Origin: Aquincolibacterium sp964606385
Lineage (GTDB): Bacteria > Omnitrophota > Omnitrophia > Omnitrophales > Aquincolibacteriaceae
DNA length: 64,000 bases
Assembly: GCA_964606385.1 (NCBI GenBank)
Contig: CAZSFZ010000002.1
Location: 124,001 to 188,000, forward strand
Direction: 5' to 3'
Part shown: in pieces, positions 24,258 through 33,392 of the stretch
How positions within the stretch are numbered: the first letter of the stretch is position 1
Layout of the letters: every line of letters begins with the position of its first letter
The notes under the pieces: generated by a model
What the model was told of the DNA's origin: nothing
Database searches by the model: none
What the model saw: the letters and a program-made list of their open reading frames with translations, nothing else
Program-made: the position numbers and the translations under genes

Positions 24258-26657
24258 TTAAGCGTTATCTTCGTCGTCTGATTCAGATTCGACGGGGGTC
24301 GCTTCCGCATAATCGCCGGCAGGATTCGGGAGGAGGATCTCGCGCGGCTTGGCGCCGTCCTGGGGGCCGATCACGCCGGCGGCCTCCAGCTGATCCACCA
24401 CGCGGGCCGCGCGGGAATAACCAAGCCGCAACCGGCGCTGCAGGTAGGAGGTCGAAGCCTGACGCGTCGTCAAAACGATACGCTTGGCCTCTTCAAAGAT
24501 CTCGTCTTTTTCCCCCGCGCCGCCCGGCATGGAGGTATTCTGCGCGGCCTGGATCTCGGAGTGATATTCGGGTTTTCCCTGGGTTGCGGCAAACGCCACG
24601 ATCTTGTTGATCTCTTCGTCTTCAATGAGAGGGGCTTGTCCGCGGATCATATTATCGCTCCCGGGCTGGATAAAGAGCATATCGCCACGGCCCAGGAGTT
24701 TGTCGGCGCCTTTGTTGTCGAGAATGGTCCGCGAATCCACGACCGAGGCTACCTTGAACGCGACGCGGGCCGGAAAATTCGCTTTGATGACACCGGTGAT
24801 GACATCCACGGAGGGCCGCTGCGTCGCGAGGATCAAATGGATGCCGACCGCGCGGGAAAGCTGGGCCAGACGCGTGATCGCCGTTTCAACCTTGTCCTGC
24901 GCCACCAGCATCAGGTCCGCGAGTTCGTCGATAATGACCACAATATAAGGAATGGTCGCGGGAACCACGTTGTCCGAATCCCCCGCGGCCTCGACCTGTT
25001 TCACTCCTTCTTCAGAAATTTCGCGGGTGTTGAACCCGACGATATTCCTCACACCCACGGTGGCAAAAAGCCGGTAACGCTTTTCCATTTCCATCACGAC
25101 CCAATTGAGCGTGTTGGCCGCCTTACGGACATCGGTCACGACCGGCGAAAGCATATGCGGGATCTTGTTGTAGACCGCAAGCTCCACCATCTTCGGGTCG
25201 ACCATCACAAGTTTCAGCTGCGACGGCGTGCAGTGATAGAGAAATCCCGCAATAATGGAATTGATACAAACGGTTTTGCCGCTCCCCGTGGTCCCGGCGA
25301 TCAGGATGTGCGGCATGGAAGCCAGGTCCGCGATCATCGGTTTCCCGCCCGTGTCTTTTCCCAGGATCAGGGGAAGCATGCATTTATGCGAACGGAAGTC
25401 GGAATTTTCGATCATCTCCCGGACCAGGATCGGGCGCGACACGGAATTCGGAACCTCGATCCCGATCGTCTGTTTGCCGGGGATCGGGATGATCATTCGG
25501 ATGCTGGTCGCCTTCAAGGCCATGGAGATATCGTTTTCGTAGGTCGCGATCGAGTCGGCGCGCACGCCCGGCGCCGGAAGGAGCTCATAGAGCGTGATCT
25601 TAGGCCCCTGCTCCACTTCGACCACCTTGACCTCGATGCCAAACTCCGCAAGCGTCGCTTCGATCGCCTTGGAATTGGCCGCCAGATCGTCCCCTCCGCC
25701 CAAAGCGCCTTCTTTCGGCCTTTTCAGGAGATCGACCGAGGGGAACTGATAATTTTGATCGGCTTTGATTTGGGATCCGATGACGCCTTTAAAAGAAGCT
25801 TCATCCCCGGATGCCGGTTCGGCCGGTTTTTCTTTAGAGGCGATTTCGGTCTTGATCACCGGCGCCTGCGGGACCGGTTTTTTGACGGATTCTTTCGGTT
25901 CTTCTTTGGATTTTTTCTCAGCCTTCGTTTTGTCATCGGTCATGCCGGCCGTCGGCTGGTAGGTTTTGATCTTAAGCGGGATATCCGGGATCCGCGGTGC
26001 GGGCTTTTCTTTCTCTTTTTCCTTTTCGCGCTGCTTCAGCTCTTTCAGCTGACGTTCCTGTTCCTTTTTCAAGGCAGCGGCATTTCCGTTCTTTTTGGAT
26101 TCGCGGGGGAACCGCTCGGCCATGCCTTCAAAAAGAGCCCGGCACTTTTCAACGATCGCCCGAAACAGAGGATAAAGAAGGAAATCCGTAGCCAAAAGAA
26201 ATGCCAGAAGAAGCGCGAACCCGGAAACGAAATAGCTCCCGAGCCGTCCGAAGAGGCGTAAAAGATGGTTTCCTGCCAGATACCCGAGGGCTCCTCCGAA
26301 GACAAAGCGCTGTTCCGGGCTTACGGTGATCGTCACGATCGTCGAGATCGAGAAGAGCGCGAGGACAAGCCCGATGAATTTAAAGAGCTTCCGCTCGGGA
26401 ACTTTTTGAAGAAAGAAGCACTCCGCCCACAGAAGGAAAACGAACGGGATCACGAACGCGCTGATGCCGAAAACGAGGAAAAGCCCGAACGCGATGTAGG
26501 CTCCGAAAACCCCCGTATAGTTCGCGACCGGTACCGTCGGTTGTGAGGAATAGAACGGAATGTCTTCGGCGTGGTAGAAGAAGAGGCTCGCGAAGGTAAA
26601 AAGCCCCAGCAGAAGGAAAAAAACACCCCAGATCTCGTTGACTCGTTCTTTTTTCAT
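24258..26657 (-). CDS. ftsK: DNA translocase FtsK/SpoIIIE
   Basis: 799 residues. The N-terminus has four to five transmembrane helices (first about 165 residues), then a charged K/E/P-rich linker (to about residue 300). The motor domain has Walker A G-T-T-G-S-G-K-T-V (around residue 455) and Walker B V-V-I-I-D-E-L-A-D. The C-terminal winged-helix gamma domain (last 70 residues; S-T-S-Y-L-Q-R-R-L-R-L-G-Y-S-R-A-A) recognises polar KOPS-type sequences. It works at the septum to clear and resolve chromosome dimers. A palindromic repeat of a second family separates it from dut. Confidence 0.97.
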   Translation of the reverse strand: MKKERVNEIWGVFFLLLGLFTFASLFFYHAEDIPFYSSQPTVPVANYTGVFGAYIAFGLFLVFGISAFVIPFVFLLWAECFFLQKVPERKLFKFIGLVLALFSISTIVTITVSPEQRFVFGGALGYLAGNHLLRLFGRLGSYFVSGFALLLAFLLATDFLLYPLFRAIVEKCRALFEGMAERFPRESKKNGNAAALKKEQERQLKELKQREKEKEKEKPAPRIPDIPLKIKTYQPTAGMTDDKTKAEKKSKEEPKESVKKPVPQAPVIKTEIASKEKPAEPASGDEASFKGVIGSQIKADQNYQFPSVDLLKRPKEGALGGGDDLAANSKAIEATLAEFGIEVKVVEVEQGPKITLYELLPAPGVRADSIATYENDISMALKATSIRMIIPIPGKQTIGIEVPNSVSRPILVREMIENSDFRSHKCMLPLILGKDTGGKPMIADLASMPHILIAGTTGSGKTVCINSIIAGFLYHCTPSQLKLVMVDPKMVELAVYNKIPHMLSPVVTDVRKAANTLNWVVMEMEKRYRLFATVGVRNIVGFNTREISEEGVKQVEAAGDSDNVVPATIPYIVVIIDELADLMLVAQDKVETAITRLAQLSRAVGIHLILATQRPSVDVITGVIKANFPARVAFKVASVVDSRTILDNKGADKLLGRGDMLFIQPGSDNMIRGQAPLIEDEEINKIVAFAATQGKPEYHSEIQAAQNTSMPGGAGEKDEIFEEAKRIVLTTRQASTSYLQRRLRLGYSRAARVVDQLEAAGVIGPQDGAKPREILLPNPAGDYAEATPVESESDDEDNA

Positions 26658-26662
26658 AATAA

Positions 26663-26758
26663 CTTTAGGGTTTAGGGTATAGCGATAGGGGATAGAAAAA
26701 CAGCGAAGAAATTAAGACGAAGGTGTCCTAAAACCTATACCCTATAAACTATACGCTA
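26663..26758 (-). repeat. imperfect palindrome of GGGTATA/GGGTTTA units
   Basis: The left arm is made of TTTAGGG, TTTAGGG, TATAGCG, ATAGGGG; the right arm is its inverse (CCTAAAA, CCTATAC, CCTATAA, ACTATAC, GCTATT). It fills the gap between ftsK and dut. The construction (degenerate 7-base units in opposite orientations) is the same as in the GGGGAAC family, with another unit sequence. Confidence 0.65.
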
Positions 26759-27208
26759 TTAATGACCGGTATGGCCGAAACCGCCGGCACCCCGGCGTGT
26801 TGCTTCAAGATTATCGACTATCTCGAGCTTCGCCTTTACCACTTCAGCGAGGACCATTTGGGCGATCCGCATGCCGCGTGTCACGGTAAATGTCTCTTTC
26901 GCGAGATTGATTAGAATGATCTGGATCTCGCCGCGATAATCAGCATCGATCGTCCCGGGAGTGTTCAAAAGCGTGATGCCGTGCTTGATCGCCAGCCCGC
27001 TTCGCGGACGGATCTGGGCTTCGTAATGCGGCGGAAGCGCGATGATCATGCCGGTGGGAACAAGCGCCCGGTCCCCCGGCTGCAGCGTGATCGGGTCCTG
27101 GCAGGCCGCCAAAAGATCGATGCCGCTTGCACCTTCGGTGTGGTATTGCGGGAGGGGAAGCCCTTCAAAATGCGGCAGTGTTTTAACTTCGATGCGGATT
27201 TCTTTCAT
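26759..27208 (-). CDS. dut: dUTP diphosphatase
   Basis: 149 residues, trimeric dUTPase. Motif 1 A-S-G-I-D-L-L-A-A, motif 2 R-P-R-S-G-L-A (near residue 67), motif 3 G-T-I-D-A-D-Y-R-G-E (near residue 84) with the catalytic Asp, and motif 5 G-A-G-G-F-G-H-T-G-H at the C-terminus, with T-G-H in place of the common S-T-G. It hydrolyses dUTP to dUMP. The start follows the T-tract of a terminator and a C5 run, with no visible Shine-Dalgarno, so expression may depend on read-through or leaderless initiation. Confidence 0.96.
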   Translation of the reverse strand: MKEIRIEVKTLPHFEGLPLPQYHTEGASGIDLLAACQDPITLQPGDRALVPTGMIIALPPHYEAQIRPRSGLAIKHGITLLNTPGTIDADYRGEIQIILINLAKETFTVTRGMRIAQMVLAEVVKAKLEIVDNLEATRRGAGGFGHTGH

Positions 27209-27216
27209 GGGGGAAA

Positions 27217-27253
27217 TAAAAGAGGAAAGGCGGGGAATCCCCCGCCTTTCCTC
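27217..27253 (-). terminator. intrinsic terminator after pnp
   Basis: A perfect 14-bp stem GAGGAAAGGCGGGG / CCCCGCCTTTCCTC (27222-27235 and 27240-27253) with loop AATC; on the minus strand it is followed by TTTTATTT. It ends the rpsO-pnp unit directly before dut. Confidence 0.85.
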
Positions 27254-27265
27254 CGAATTTATTTT

Positions 27266-29455
27266 TTAGTCCCGGCGACGGCCGCGGCCACGTCCCCCGC
27301 GATCATCCCGGTCGCGTCTCGGAGGGGCGGCTTCGACTACTGTTCGCTGATCTTCCGGCAGGATCGGGAGAGGTTCGGTCATGGCCTGCTTGATGCTAAG
27401 GCTGATCTTGCCCCGCTCATCGATGCTCAGGACCTTGACCTTCACCTTATCGCCAACGCGGAGATAATCCCCAGCGCTTTTCACGAATCCTTCGGTGATC
27501 TCGGAAACATGGCAAAGTCCGTCCTTGCCCGGCAGCACTTCGCAAAAAGCGCCGAAAGGCATGAGTTTCTGGACCGTGCTGTCGTAGATCTTACCGATCT
27601 CGGCGTCTTCGGTCATGGACTGAACGCGCGCGATCGCGGCTTCCGAGGACTGGCTGCTCACAGCGGCGATGAACACGCGGCCGTCGTCCTCGATATCGAT
27701 CTTGGCGCCGGTCTCTTCGACGATCTTGCGGATGTTCTTGCCGCCAGGACCGATCAGGAGACCGATCTTTTCCGGATCGATCTTGAGGGTCGTGATGCGC
27801 GGCGCGTACTCGGAAAGCTCGTTCGGTTTCTTGATGCAATCCGCGATCAGGTCCAGGATCTTGAAGCGGGCCTGTTTGGCCTGTTCAAAAGCTTCCTTGA
27901 GCTGTTCCACGGTGATCCCGTCGATCTTCATATCCATCTGAAGGGCCGTTAAACCTTCGCGGGTCCCCGCGGCCTTGAAATCCATATCGCCCAAATGATC
28001 TTCCAATCCGGCGATATCGGTGACGACCTTCCAGCGGTTCTTATCGGTCACGAGACCAAGCGCGATCCCGGCCACCGGGGCTTTGATCGGCACGCCGGCA
28101 TCCATCAGCGCGAGCGTTCCGCCGCAAACGGTCGCCATCGAGCTGGAACCGTTCGATTCCATGATCTCGGATACCAAGCGGATCGTGTACGGGAATTCCT
28201 CCTGCGAAGGGATCACAGCTTCAAGCGCCCGCGAGGCAAGCGCTCCGTGACCGATCTCGCGGCGGCCCGGCCCGCGGTTCGGCCCGGTTTCCCCGACGCT
28301 ATAGGGAGGAAAGTTGTAATGGAGCATGAACCGCTTGATCAGGTCCCCTTCCAGGGCATCGATCCTTTGTTCGTCATCGCCGGTCCCGAGGGTTACAACG
28401 CTCAGGCTCTGGGTCTGTCCGCGGGTGAAAAGCGCGGAACCGTGCGTCCGGGGCAGGATCCCCGTTTCACAGGTGATCTTGCGGATCTCGCGCTCCGCGC
28501 GGCCATCCGCCCGTTTTCCGGTCGCGAGCATGATCTCACGGACCTTTTCATACTCAAGCCGCCCGAAGGCGATCTTGATGAGCACTTCGTTAAAATCGTC
28601 CGCTTTTTTATCGAACTGCGCGAGCGCTTTGTCATAAAGGCCTTTGAAATGCGCTTCCTGCTCTTCCTTGCTCTTCATGCTGAAGGCTTTTTCAAATTCG
28701 TTGCCGACCGCCGCGCGGATCTTGTCTTCCATTTCTTTCGTGATCCCGAGGGGCTTCACTTCTTTTTTTGTCTTGCCGGCTTTCTTCTGAAGATCCAGCT
28801 GAAGTTGGATGGCTTTCTTCACGGCCTCATGGCCGATCTGAAGGGCCTCCATCATCTGTTCTTCGGAAAGCTCCTTGGAACCGGATTCGATCATGACGAT
28901 CTTTTCCATCGTCCCCGCCACCAAAAGGTCCAGCGCGCTCTGGTCGAGCTCCTGCTGGGTGGGATTCACGATGAACTGTCCGTCCACCAACCCGACGCGG
29001 GCGGCGCCCAAGGCCGTCGTGTACGGGATATCCGAGATCATGAGAGCGGCTGAAGCGCCGATCATGGCCAGGATCTCCGTCGGGTTCTCGCCGTCAAAGG
29101 AAAGAACGTTCGCGGTGATCTGGACTTCCGTGAGGTAATCTTCCGGAAAGAGGGGACGGATCGGACGGTCGATCAGACGCGACGTCAGGATCTCTTTTTC
29201 CGTGGGCTTGCTTTCCCGCTTGAAATAACCGCCGGGGATCTTCCCCGCGGCGTAGGTCCGTTCGCGGTAATCCACGGTCAGCGGAAAGAAGTCGCGGATC
29301 TCTTTGGATTCCGATCCGGAAACAGCAGCCACGAAGACCACCGTGCCGCCGCACTGAACGGTCACGGCGCCGTGCGCTTGTTTGGCCATACGGCCGGTTT
29401 CGATGGAGACCTCGCGGCCCCCGATTTCAAGAACAGCTTTTGAGATGTTTTTCAT
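27266..29455 (-). CDS. pnp: polyribonucleotide nucleotidyltransferase
   Basis: 729 residues, two RNase PH domains separated by an alpha-helical linker, then KH (about residues 575-635; L-I-G-P-G-G-K-N-I-R-K-I) and S1 (from about 640; V-Q-K-L-M-P-F-G-A-F-C-E-V-L-P-G-K-D-G-L). The C-terminal tail is Arg/Asp/Gly-rich. The second core has the catalytic region F-P-P-Y-S-V-G-E and I-M-E-S-N-G-S-S-S-M-A-T. It degrades RNA 3' to 5' with phosphate. It follows rpsO by 65 bases, the widespread rpsO-pnp pair; a 7-bp hairpin TCTTATC/GATAAGA at 29492-29509 in that gap could be an RNase III site. Confidence 0.98.
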   Translation of the reverse strand: MKNISKAVLEIGGREVSIETGRMAKQAHGAVTVQCGGTVVFVAAVSGSESKEIRDFFPLTVDYRERTYAAGKIPGGYFKRESKPTEKEILTSRLIDRPIRPLFPEDYLTEVQITANVLSFDGENPTEILAMIGASAALMISDIPYTTALGAARVGLVDGQFIVNPTQQELDQSALDLLVAGTMEKIVMIESGSKELSEEQMMEALQIGHEAVKKAIQLQLDLQKKAGKTKKEVKPLGITKEMEDKIRAAVGNEFEKAFSMKSKEEQEAHFKGLYDKALAQFDKKADDFNEVLIKIAFGRLEYEKVREIMLATGKRADGRAEREIRKITCETGILPRTHGSALFTRGQTQSLSVVTLGTGDDEQRIDALEGDLIKRFMLHYNFPPYSVGETGPNRGPGRREIGHGALASRALEAVIPSQEEFPYTIRLVSEIMESNGSSSMATVCGGTLALMDAGVPIKAPVAGIALGLVTDKNRWKVVTDIAGLEDHLGDMDFKAAGTREGLTALQMDMKIDGITVEQLKEAFEQAKQARFKILDLIADCIKKPNELSEYAPRITTLKIDPEKIGLLIGPGGKNIRKIVEETGAKIDIEDDGRVFIAAVSSQSSEAAIARVQSMTEDAEIGKIYDSTVQKLMPFGAFCEVLPGKDGLCHVSEITEGFVKSAGDYLRVGDKVKVKVLSIDERGKISLSIKQAMTEPLPILPEDQRTVVEAAPPRRDRDDRGGRGRGRRRD

Positions 29456-29520
29456 GTGAGATATCGCCTTTCGATTGTGAAGTTGGTCTTATCCAAGATA
29501 AGAAAAAAGGAAAGAGGAAA

Positions 29521-29790
29521 TTACTTCCTCAGATCGAGGCGAGCGATGATCTGCTGGTATTTCTCGGGAGCCTCAGCCTGGAGGTGTTTCAGCAGCTTTT
29601 TACGGCGGCTGACCATCTTGATAAGCCCGTAGCGCGAATGGTGGTCTTTAACGTTCTTCTCAAAATGACCGGAAAGACCGTTGATGCGCTCGGTAAGGAG
29701 GGCTATCTGGACCTCGGCGGACCCTGTGTCGTTCTTGCTGACCTTGTAGTCGGATATGATCTTTTTCTTTTTCGTCTTTGCTAATGCCAT
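29521..29790 (-). CDS. rpsO: 30S ribosomal protein S15
   Basis: 89 residues, the primary binder of the 16S central domain. D-T-G-S-A-E-V-Q-I-A-L-L-T-E-R-I (about residues 20-35), H-S-R-Y-G-L and R-R-K-L-L-K-H-L are diagnostic. It has its own promoter at 29855-29883 and leads the pnp gene. Confidence 0.98.
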   Translation of the reverse strand: MALAKTKKKKIISDYKVSKNDTGSAEVQIALLTERINGLSGHFEKNVKDHHSRYGLIKMVSRRKKLLKHLQAEAPEKYQQIIARLDLRK

Positions 29791-29854
29791 TTTCTTCTCT
29801 AACTCCTTATTTCTCTTATGGTTATGTCGTTTTTCTCATCTCTGAGGTTGCGGA

Positions 29855-29883
29855 AGTATACCCCGACCCTTCCGTTTTGTCCA
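29855..29883 (-). promoter_or_regulatory. promoter of rpsO-pnp
   Basis: Minus strand TGGACA (29883-29878), 17-base spacer, TATACT (29860-29855); transcription would begin near 29848, leaving a leader of about 58 bases. It separates rpsO-pnp from the ribF-linked unit upstream. Confidence 0.75.
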
Positions 29884-29957
29884 GATGTTACTCATTTTTA
29901 CGGTTTAAGGCATGAATGCCCCGACCTTGCGCCCAAACAGAGAATATAAGGATCCTT

Positions 29958-31637
29958 TTAACGGCATGCAGAAACACCTGTCCACTGTTCGCAGGAAGTC
30001 CGCATGGCTTCGGGATCTTCATCGAAACGTAAGTCTTGACGGTTGAAAGGGTAGATCAAACATTCCACCAGACACGCATCAGGGAATGGCGCTTTAAAGT
30101 TATCTGTAAGCGCGCGTTTTCGATGATCTGGCGGTTCTGCTGGACCTTTAATATAATAATAATCCACATCAGGATAATGCTCGACACGATCGGCGCGGGA
30201 TTGAAGCCAAGCCCTTATTTTGTTGCTTTTATCAGGATCCCCTATGGCCCTAGAAAATTTGATAACCAGCAGCCGACCAACCTCACTCAGGCGACCCAAT
30301 GCCGACATATCATCTAAACCATAAAGAATCACTTTGGAATTTTGATAAACATAATAATCATCCCCGTTGGAACGGTTTCGCATCACAACCAAAGGGGAAA
30401 TATTAGGCTCATCTAGATAGTACTGTATAGCATGTATGGCGGCCGGAGGCAGGATGACCGTGAAATCGACCGCATGGGGGTTCTTTTCAACAAAAGAAGC
30501 TATGCTGGGAAAATCCAGCGAGCTGTTCTGAATATAGTCCACAGGAACATAATAACGATCCGTCAAGCCTGCTCGAAAAAATCCATAAACACATAGTGGA
30601 ATAAAAAAAACGAATGCCCCAGCGAAACGCACAAACCTTGAAGACCAAGAGGCGATCCCCGCGGCCGCCATGAGAAGAAAAAAGGGATAGCCGAACAAGA
30701 AATAACGGGGCGCTAGACTCATTCGGAACATCCAAACGCAAAACAAACAAAGACTGACGGGAACGACAATCAAAATCAGAAGGAGCAACGCCTGAGATTG
30801 TTTTTTTTGAAAAAACGAAACCCATAAAAAACTTAAAATAAATACAAGCCCTCCTAGTGGGAAAAACCCATGTATGCCACCAAAGTGATCCTGAAAAGAC
30901 TCCAAAATCTCCCAACCCTGAAGTCCCCAGCTGTCCACTCCGTTCTGTCTAAATTGCAAGGCGCTATTTAATCGTTTTAGGATTGGAATGATCGCGATCA
31001 GAATCGATGCCGCCGAAATGAAGTATTGGCTTATTAACTTTTTTTGTTTTCGAAAAAAAAGAAAAAGCCAGCAAGCGTGAGCGGCTAGGAAAAACAGGCT
31101 TGGAAAAAACGCGTAGAAGGCAAGCGCTCCGGTCGCAGCATATAAAATCCAGTCCCTCGTTTTTAGGGTCTGAACGCTTCGGCATAAAAAAAAGCTGTTC
31201 GCGATTAGTAAAAAATAATAAAGAGGATAGTCTCTCGCGGATATTGCGTAATGGATATGCCAGACAGAGACTGCCATGAAAACGCTCGCAAGAAGCCCGG
31301 ACCGCGCATCAAAAAGCAAAGCGCCTAAATAAAACAAAAAAAGGATGGAGGCGAGATCAAAAAAAAGCGATGGAAGAACCAGTAAGAACTCGCTACGGCC
31401 CAAATAAAGCACTGCGTGGAGGATAAAGTATTTCAAGGGCCCTTGATCAGGACAGATGCCTTCGATGATCTTTGACACGGGGGCTGATGCCGCAGCGATC
31501 GTGATGCCTTCCGAAAGACCAAGTTCTTCTCGAGGCAATTTTTCGAAGAAGTGAAGGCGTAGAAAAAGCGCGAATAAGGCAATCGCGCTTAAACTCAGAA
31601 TGAATCTTACTTTTTTTGAAATAAAAGTTTCCTTCAA
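29958..31637 (-). CDS. glycosyltransferase-39-like polytopic membrane protein
   Basis: 559 residues if it starts at TTG 31637-31635. That TTG overlaps the ribF stop as TTGA and has AAAGG 7 bases upstream; the alternative GTG/ATG-type start at 31703 would overlap ribF by 70 bases. About ten transmembrane helices, an early periplasmic loop with an acidic residue after helix 1 (E-E-L-G-L-S-E-G) and H-Y-A-I-S-A-R-D-Y-P-L-Y fit the GT39/PMT (ArnT-like) superfamily that uses polyprenyl-phosphate sugars. The C-terminal 200 residues are soluble. The gene is visibly richer in A and T than its neighbours and interrupts the usual ribF-rpsO junction, pointing to acquisition. Confidence 0.72.
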   Translation of the reverse strand: MKETFISKKVRFILSLSAIALFALFLRLHFFEKLPREELGLSEGITIAAASAPVSKIIEGICPDQGPLKYFILHAVLYLGRSEFLLVLPSLFFDLASILFLFYLGALLFDARSGLLASVFMAVSVWHIHYAISARDYPLYYFLLIANSFFLCRSVQTLKTRDWILYAATGALAFYAFFPSLFFLAAHACWLFLFFRKQKKLISQYFISAASILIAIIPILKRLNSALQFRQNGVDSWGLQGWEILESFQDHFGGIHGFFPLGGLVFILSFLWVSFFQKKQSQALLLLILIVVPVSLCLFCVWMFRMSLAPRYFLFGYPFFLLMAAAGIASWSSRFVRFAGAFVFFIPLCVYGFFRAGLTDRYYVPVDYIQNSSLDFPSIASFVEKNPHAVDFTVILPPAAIHAIQYYLDEPNISPLVVMRNRSNGDDYYVYQNSKVILYGLDDMSALGRLSEVGRLLVIKFSRAIGDPDKSNKIRAWLQSRADRVEHYPDVDYYYIKGPAEPPDHRKRALTDNFKAPFPDACLVECLIYPFNRQDLRFDEDPEAMRTSCEQWTGVSACR

Positions 31638-32680
31638 AAAAAGACCTTTTTGGGAGAATAATTTTTGGAATAAAAGCTTTTCGCCAATTTCACATCCGAA
31701 CAAATTTGGATCTTTAAAGCGGTTTCATTGGGAAATTTTGCCTCGGGGCGAATAAAGCGATGAAGGGCGATCTCCATCATTTCCCCATAGACCTGTCCTT
31801 TGAAGTCCAAAAGATGAAGTTCCAGCACCGGACGGGGTGTTTCTGCCTTGGGATAGGTGGGACGCTTGCCAAAATTCATGACCCCCTGGAGCCAATCCCC
31901 CGGGACAGGGTCCGCGATCAACGGTCCATGCTTCATGCCCAAGTGATGGCGTGACTCACGGCCCTTGGCCCGTGGCCCAGCACTTAAAAACCTTGCCGAG
32001 GCGACATAAACCCCAAGCGGCAACAGGATCTCGGAGTGCACCTCCAGGTTCGCCGTCGGAAAACCGAGATGGAGCCCGTGGCCTTTCCCGTGAATGACCT
32101 TGCCGAACATGCTGAAGGGACGGCCGAGACATGCCCGGGCTTGTTCAACTTTTCCGTGCACGAGCAGTTCCCGCACACGGGAGCTTGAAACAGGTTTTTT
32201 ACCGACCATGACCGGCTTCATTCTTTTGAAAAGGAATCCGTTGGACCGGGCAAGACGGGCCATGAGGTCCGTATCGCCTCTCCTGCCGCGTCCAAAATGC
32301 GCATCATATCCCATGCAAATCTCGCGAATATGCAGTTTTTTTACAAGGATCCTCTCAACAAAATCCCGCGGCATCATGCCGGCGAAAGACGGCGTGAAGG
32401 ATTGCAAAAAACACAGATCGATCCCGGCCCGGGCCAGATAAAAGAGTTTTTGCTCGATGCTCATGAGCATCATGGGTTTCTGCTTGGGGTGAAGAATGCT
32501 GTGGGGATGCTCGGGGAATGTCAGGACCGCAGCCAGCGCGTGTTCTTTTTTTGCCTGCCGGACCACATAACGCAGGAGCTTTTGATGCCCCAGATGGAAC
32601 CCGTCGAAATTTCCAAGCGCGAGAACGACCGGCCTGGCCGGACGGGCCTTATAGCTTTGAAGATCCGATATGATCTGCAT
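31634..32680 (-). CDS. ribF: bifunctional riboflavin kinase / FAD synthetase
   Basis: 348 residues. The FAD synthetase half begins with G-N-F-D-G-F-H-L-G-H-Q-K-L-L (residues 23-36, nucleotidyltransferase HxGH motif) and continues to S-S-S-R-V-R-E-L-L; the kinase half has G-K-V-I-H-G-K-G-H-G-L-H-L-G-F-P-T-A-N. It makes FMN and FAD from riboflavin. The kinase domain carries an insertion with R-A-K-G-R-E-S-R between strands, making the protein about 30 residues longer than usual. The start overlaps the 3' end of truB by 32 bases. Confidence 0.95.
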   Translation of the reverse strand: MQIISDLQSYKARPARPVVLALGNFDGFHLGHQKLLRYVVRQAKKEHALAAVLTFPEHPHSILHPKQKPMMLMSIEQKLFYLARAGIDLCFLQSFTPSFAGMMPRDFVERILVKKLHIREICMGYDAHFGRGRRGDTDLMARLARSNGFLFKRMKPVMVGKKPVSSSRVRELLVHGKVEQARACLGRPFSMFGKVIHGKGHGLHLGFPTANLEVHSEILLPLGVYVASARFLSAGPRAKGRESRHHLGMKHGPLIADPVPGDWLQGVMNFGKRPTYPKAETPRPVLELHLLDFKGQVYGEMMEIALHRFIRPEAKFPNETALKIQICSDVKLAKSFYSKNYSPKKVFF

Positions 32681-33392
32681 GGAGAAGGGCGGCGCTTAAT
32701 GGGATCACTTTATCGCGGAATTGTGCCGGTTGCATGTTCTTGAGCTCTTCGATCGTCACGCCTTGCTCCAGTTTAAAGGGACCGCTCCGGAGCCGGCGCA
32801 GCCTCGCCAGGGTCGCGTAACAGCCTAAAGCCTCACCGAGATCGTTCACGAGCGTGCGGACATAAGTGCCTTTCGATACATACGCCAAGAATTCGACGAA
32901 CTTTCCTTCTTTTTTATCAAAACGGAATTCGTGGACTTTGACCGGCCGGCCTTCCCGGACCACGGTCTTGCCTTGACGCGCAAGCTTGTAAAGGCGCGTC
33001 CCTTCATGCTTCAGCGCCGAGACCATGGGCGGCACCTGAATAATGTCGCCCGTAAATTGCGCTTTCGCCTTTTCGCGGATCATTTCAAGCGTGATGTGCT
33101 CCCAGGGGGCTTCGGCCGTCACCTTCCCCTGCCGGTCATGGGAATCGGTCTGGACGCCAAGCTCCAGCGCACCGAAATATTCCTTGTCGCAGGCGCTTAA
33201 TTGCATGGAATGTTTGGTGGACTTGCCGAGCAAAAGCACCAAGAGGCCGGTAGCCAGCGGGTCGAGCGTTCCGGCGTGGCCGACTTTTTTGATCCCGAAC
33301 CGGCGGCGCACGAAGGCGCACACGTCATGCGAGGTCCATTGTTCGGGTTTATCGACCAACAGGACGCCATCGATAAAATTCGGATCAATCAT
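32649..33392 (-). CDS. truB: tRNA pseudouridine-55 synthase TruB
   Basis: 247 residues from the ATG at 33392, which overlaps the rbfA stop by 8 bases; a second in-frame ATG at 33407 is possible. G-V-L-L-V-D-K-P (residues 8-15) and H-A-G-T-L-D-P-L-A-T-G-L-L with the catalytic Asp (around residue 40) are canonical. It modifies U55 in the T loop of tRNAs. The C-terminal PUA-like region is short. Confidence 0.96.
   Translation of the reverse strand: MIDPNFIDGVLLVDKPEQWTSHDVCAFVRRRFGIKKVGHAGTLDPLATGLLVLLLGKSTKHSMQLSACDKEYFGALELGVQTDSHDRQGKVTAEAPWEHITLEMIREKAKAQFTGDIIQVPPMVSALKHEGTRLYKLARQGKTVVREGRPVKVHEFRFDKKEGKFVEFLAYVSKGTYVRTLVNDLGEALGCYATLARLRRLRSGPFKLEQGVTIEELKNMQPAQFRDKVIPLSAALLHADHIGSSKL

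Noticed and set aside
31638..31703. Longer N-terminus of the GT39-like protein
   Set aside because: It would overlap ribF by 70 bases and adds residues without membrane character; the TTG at the TTGA junction has a ribosome-binding site.
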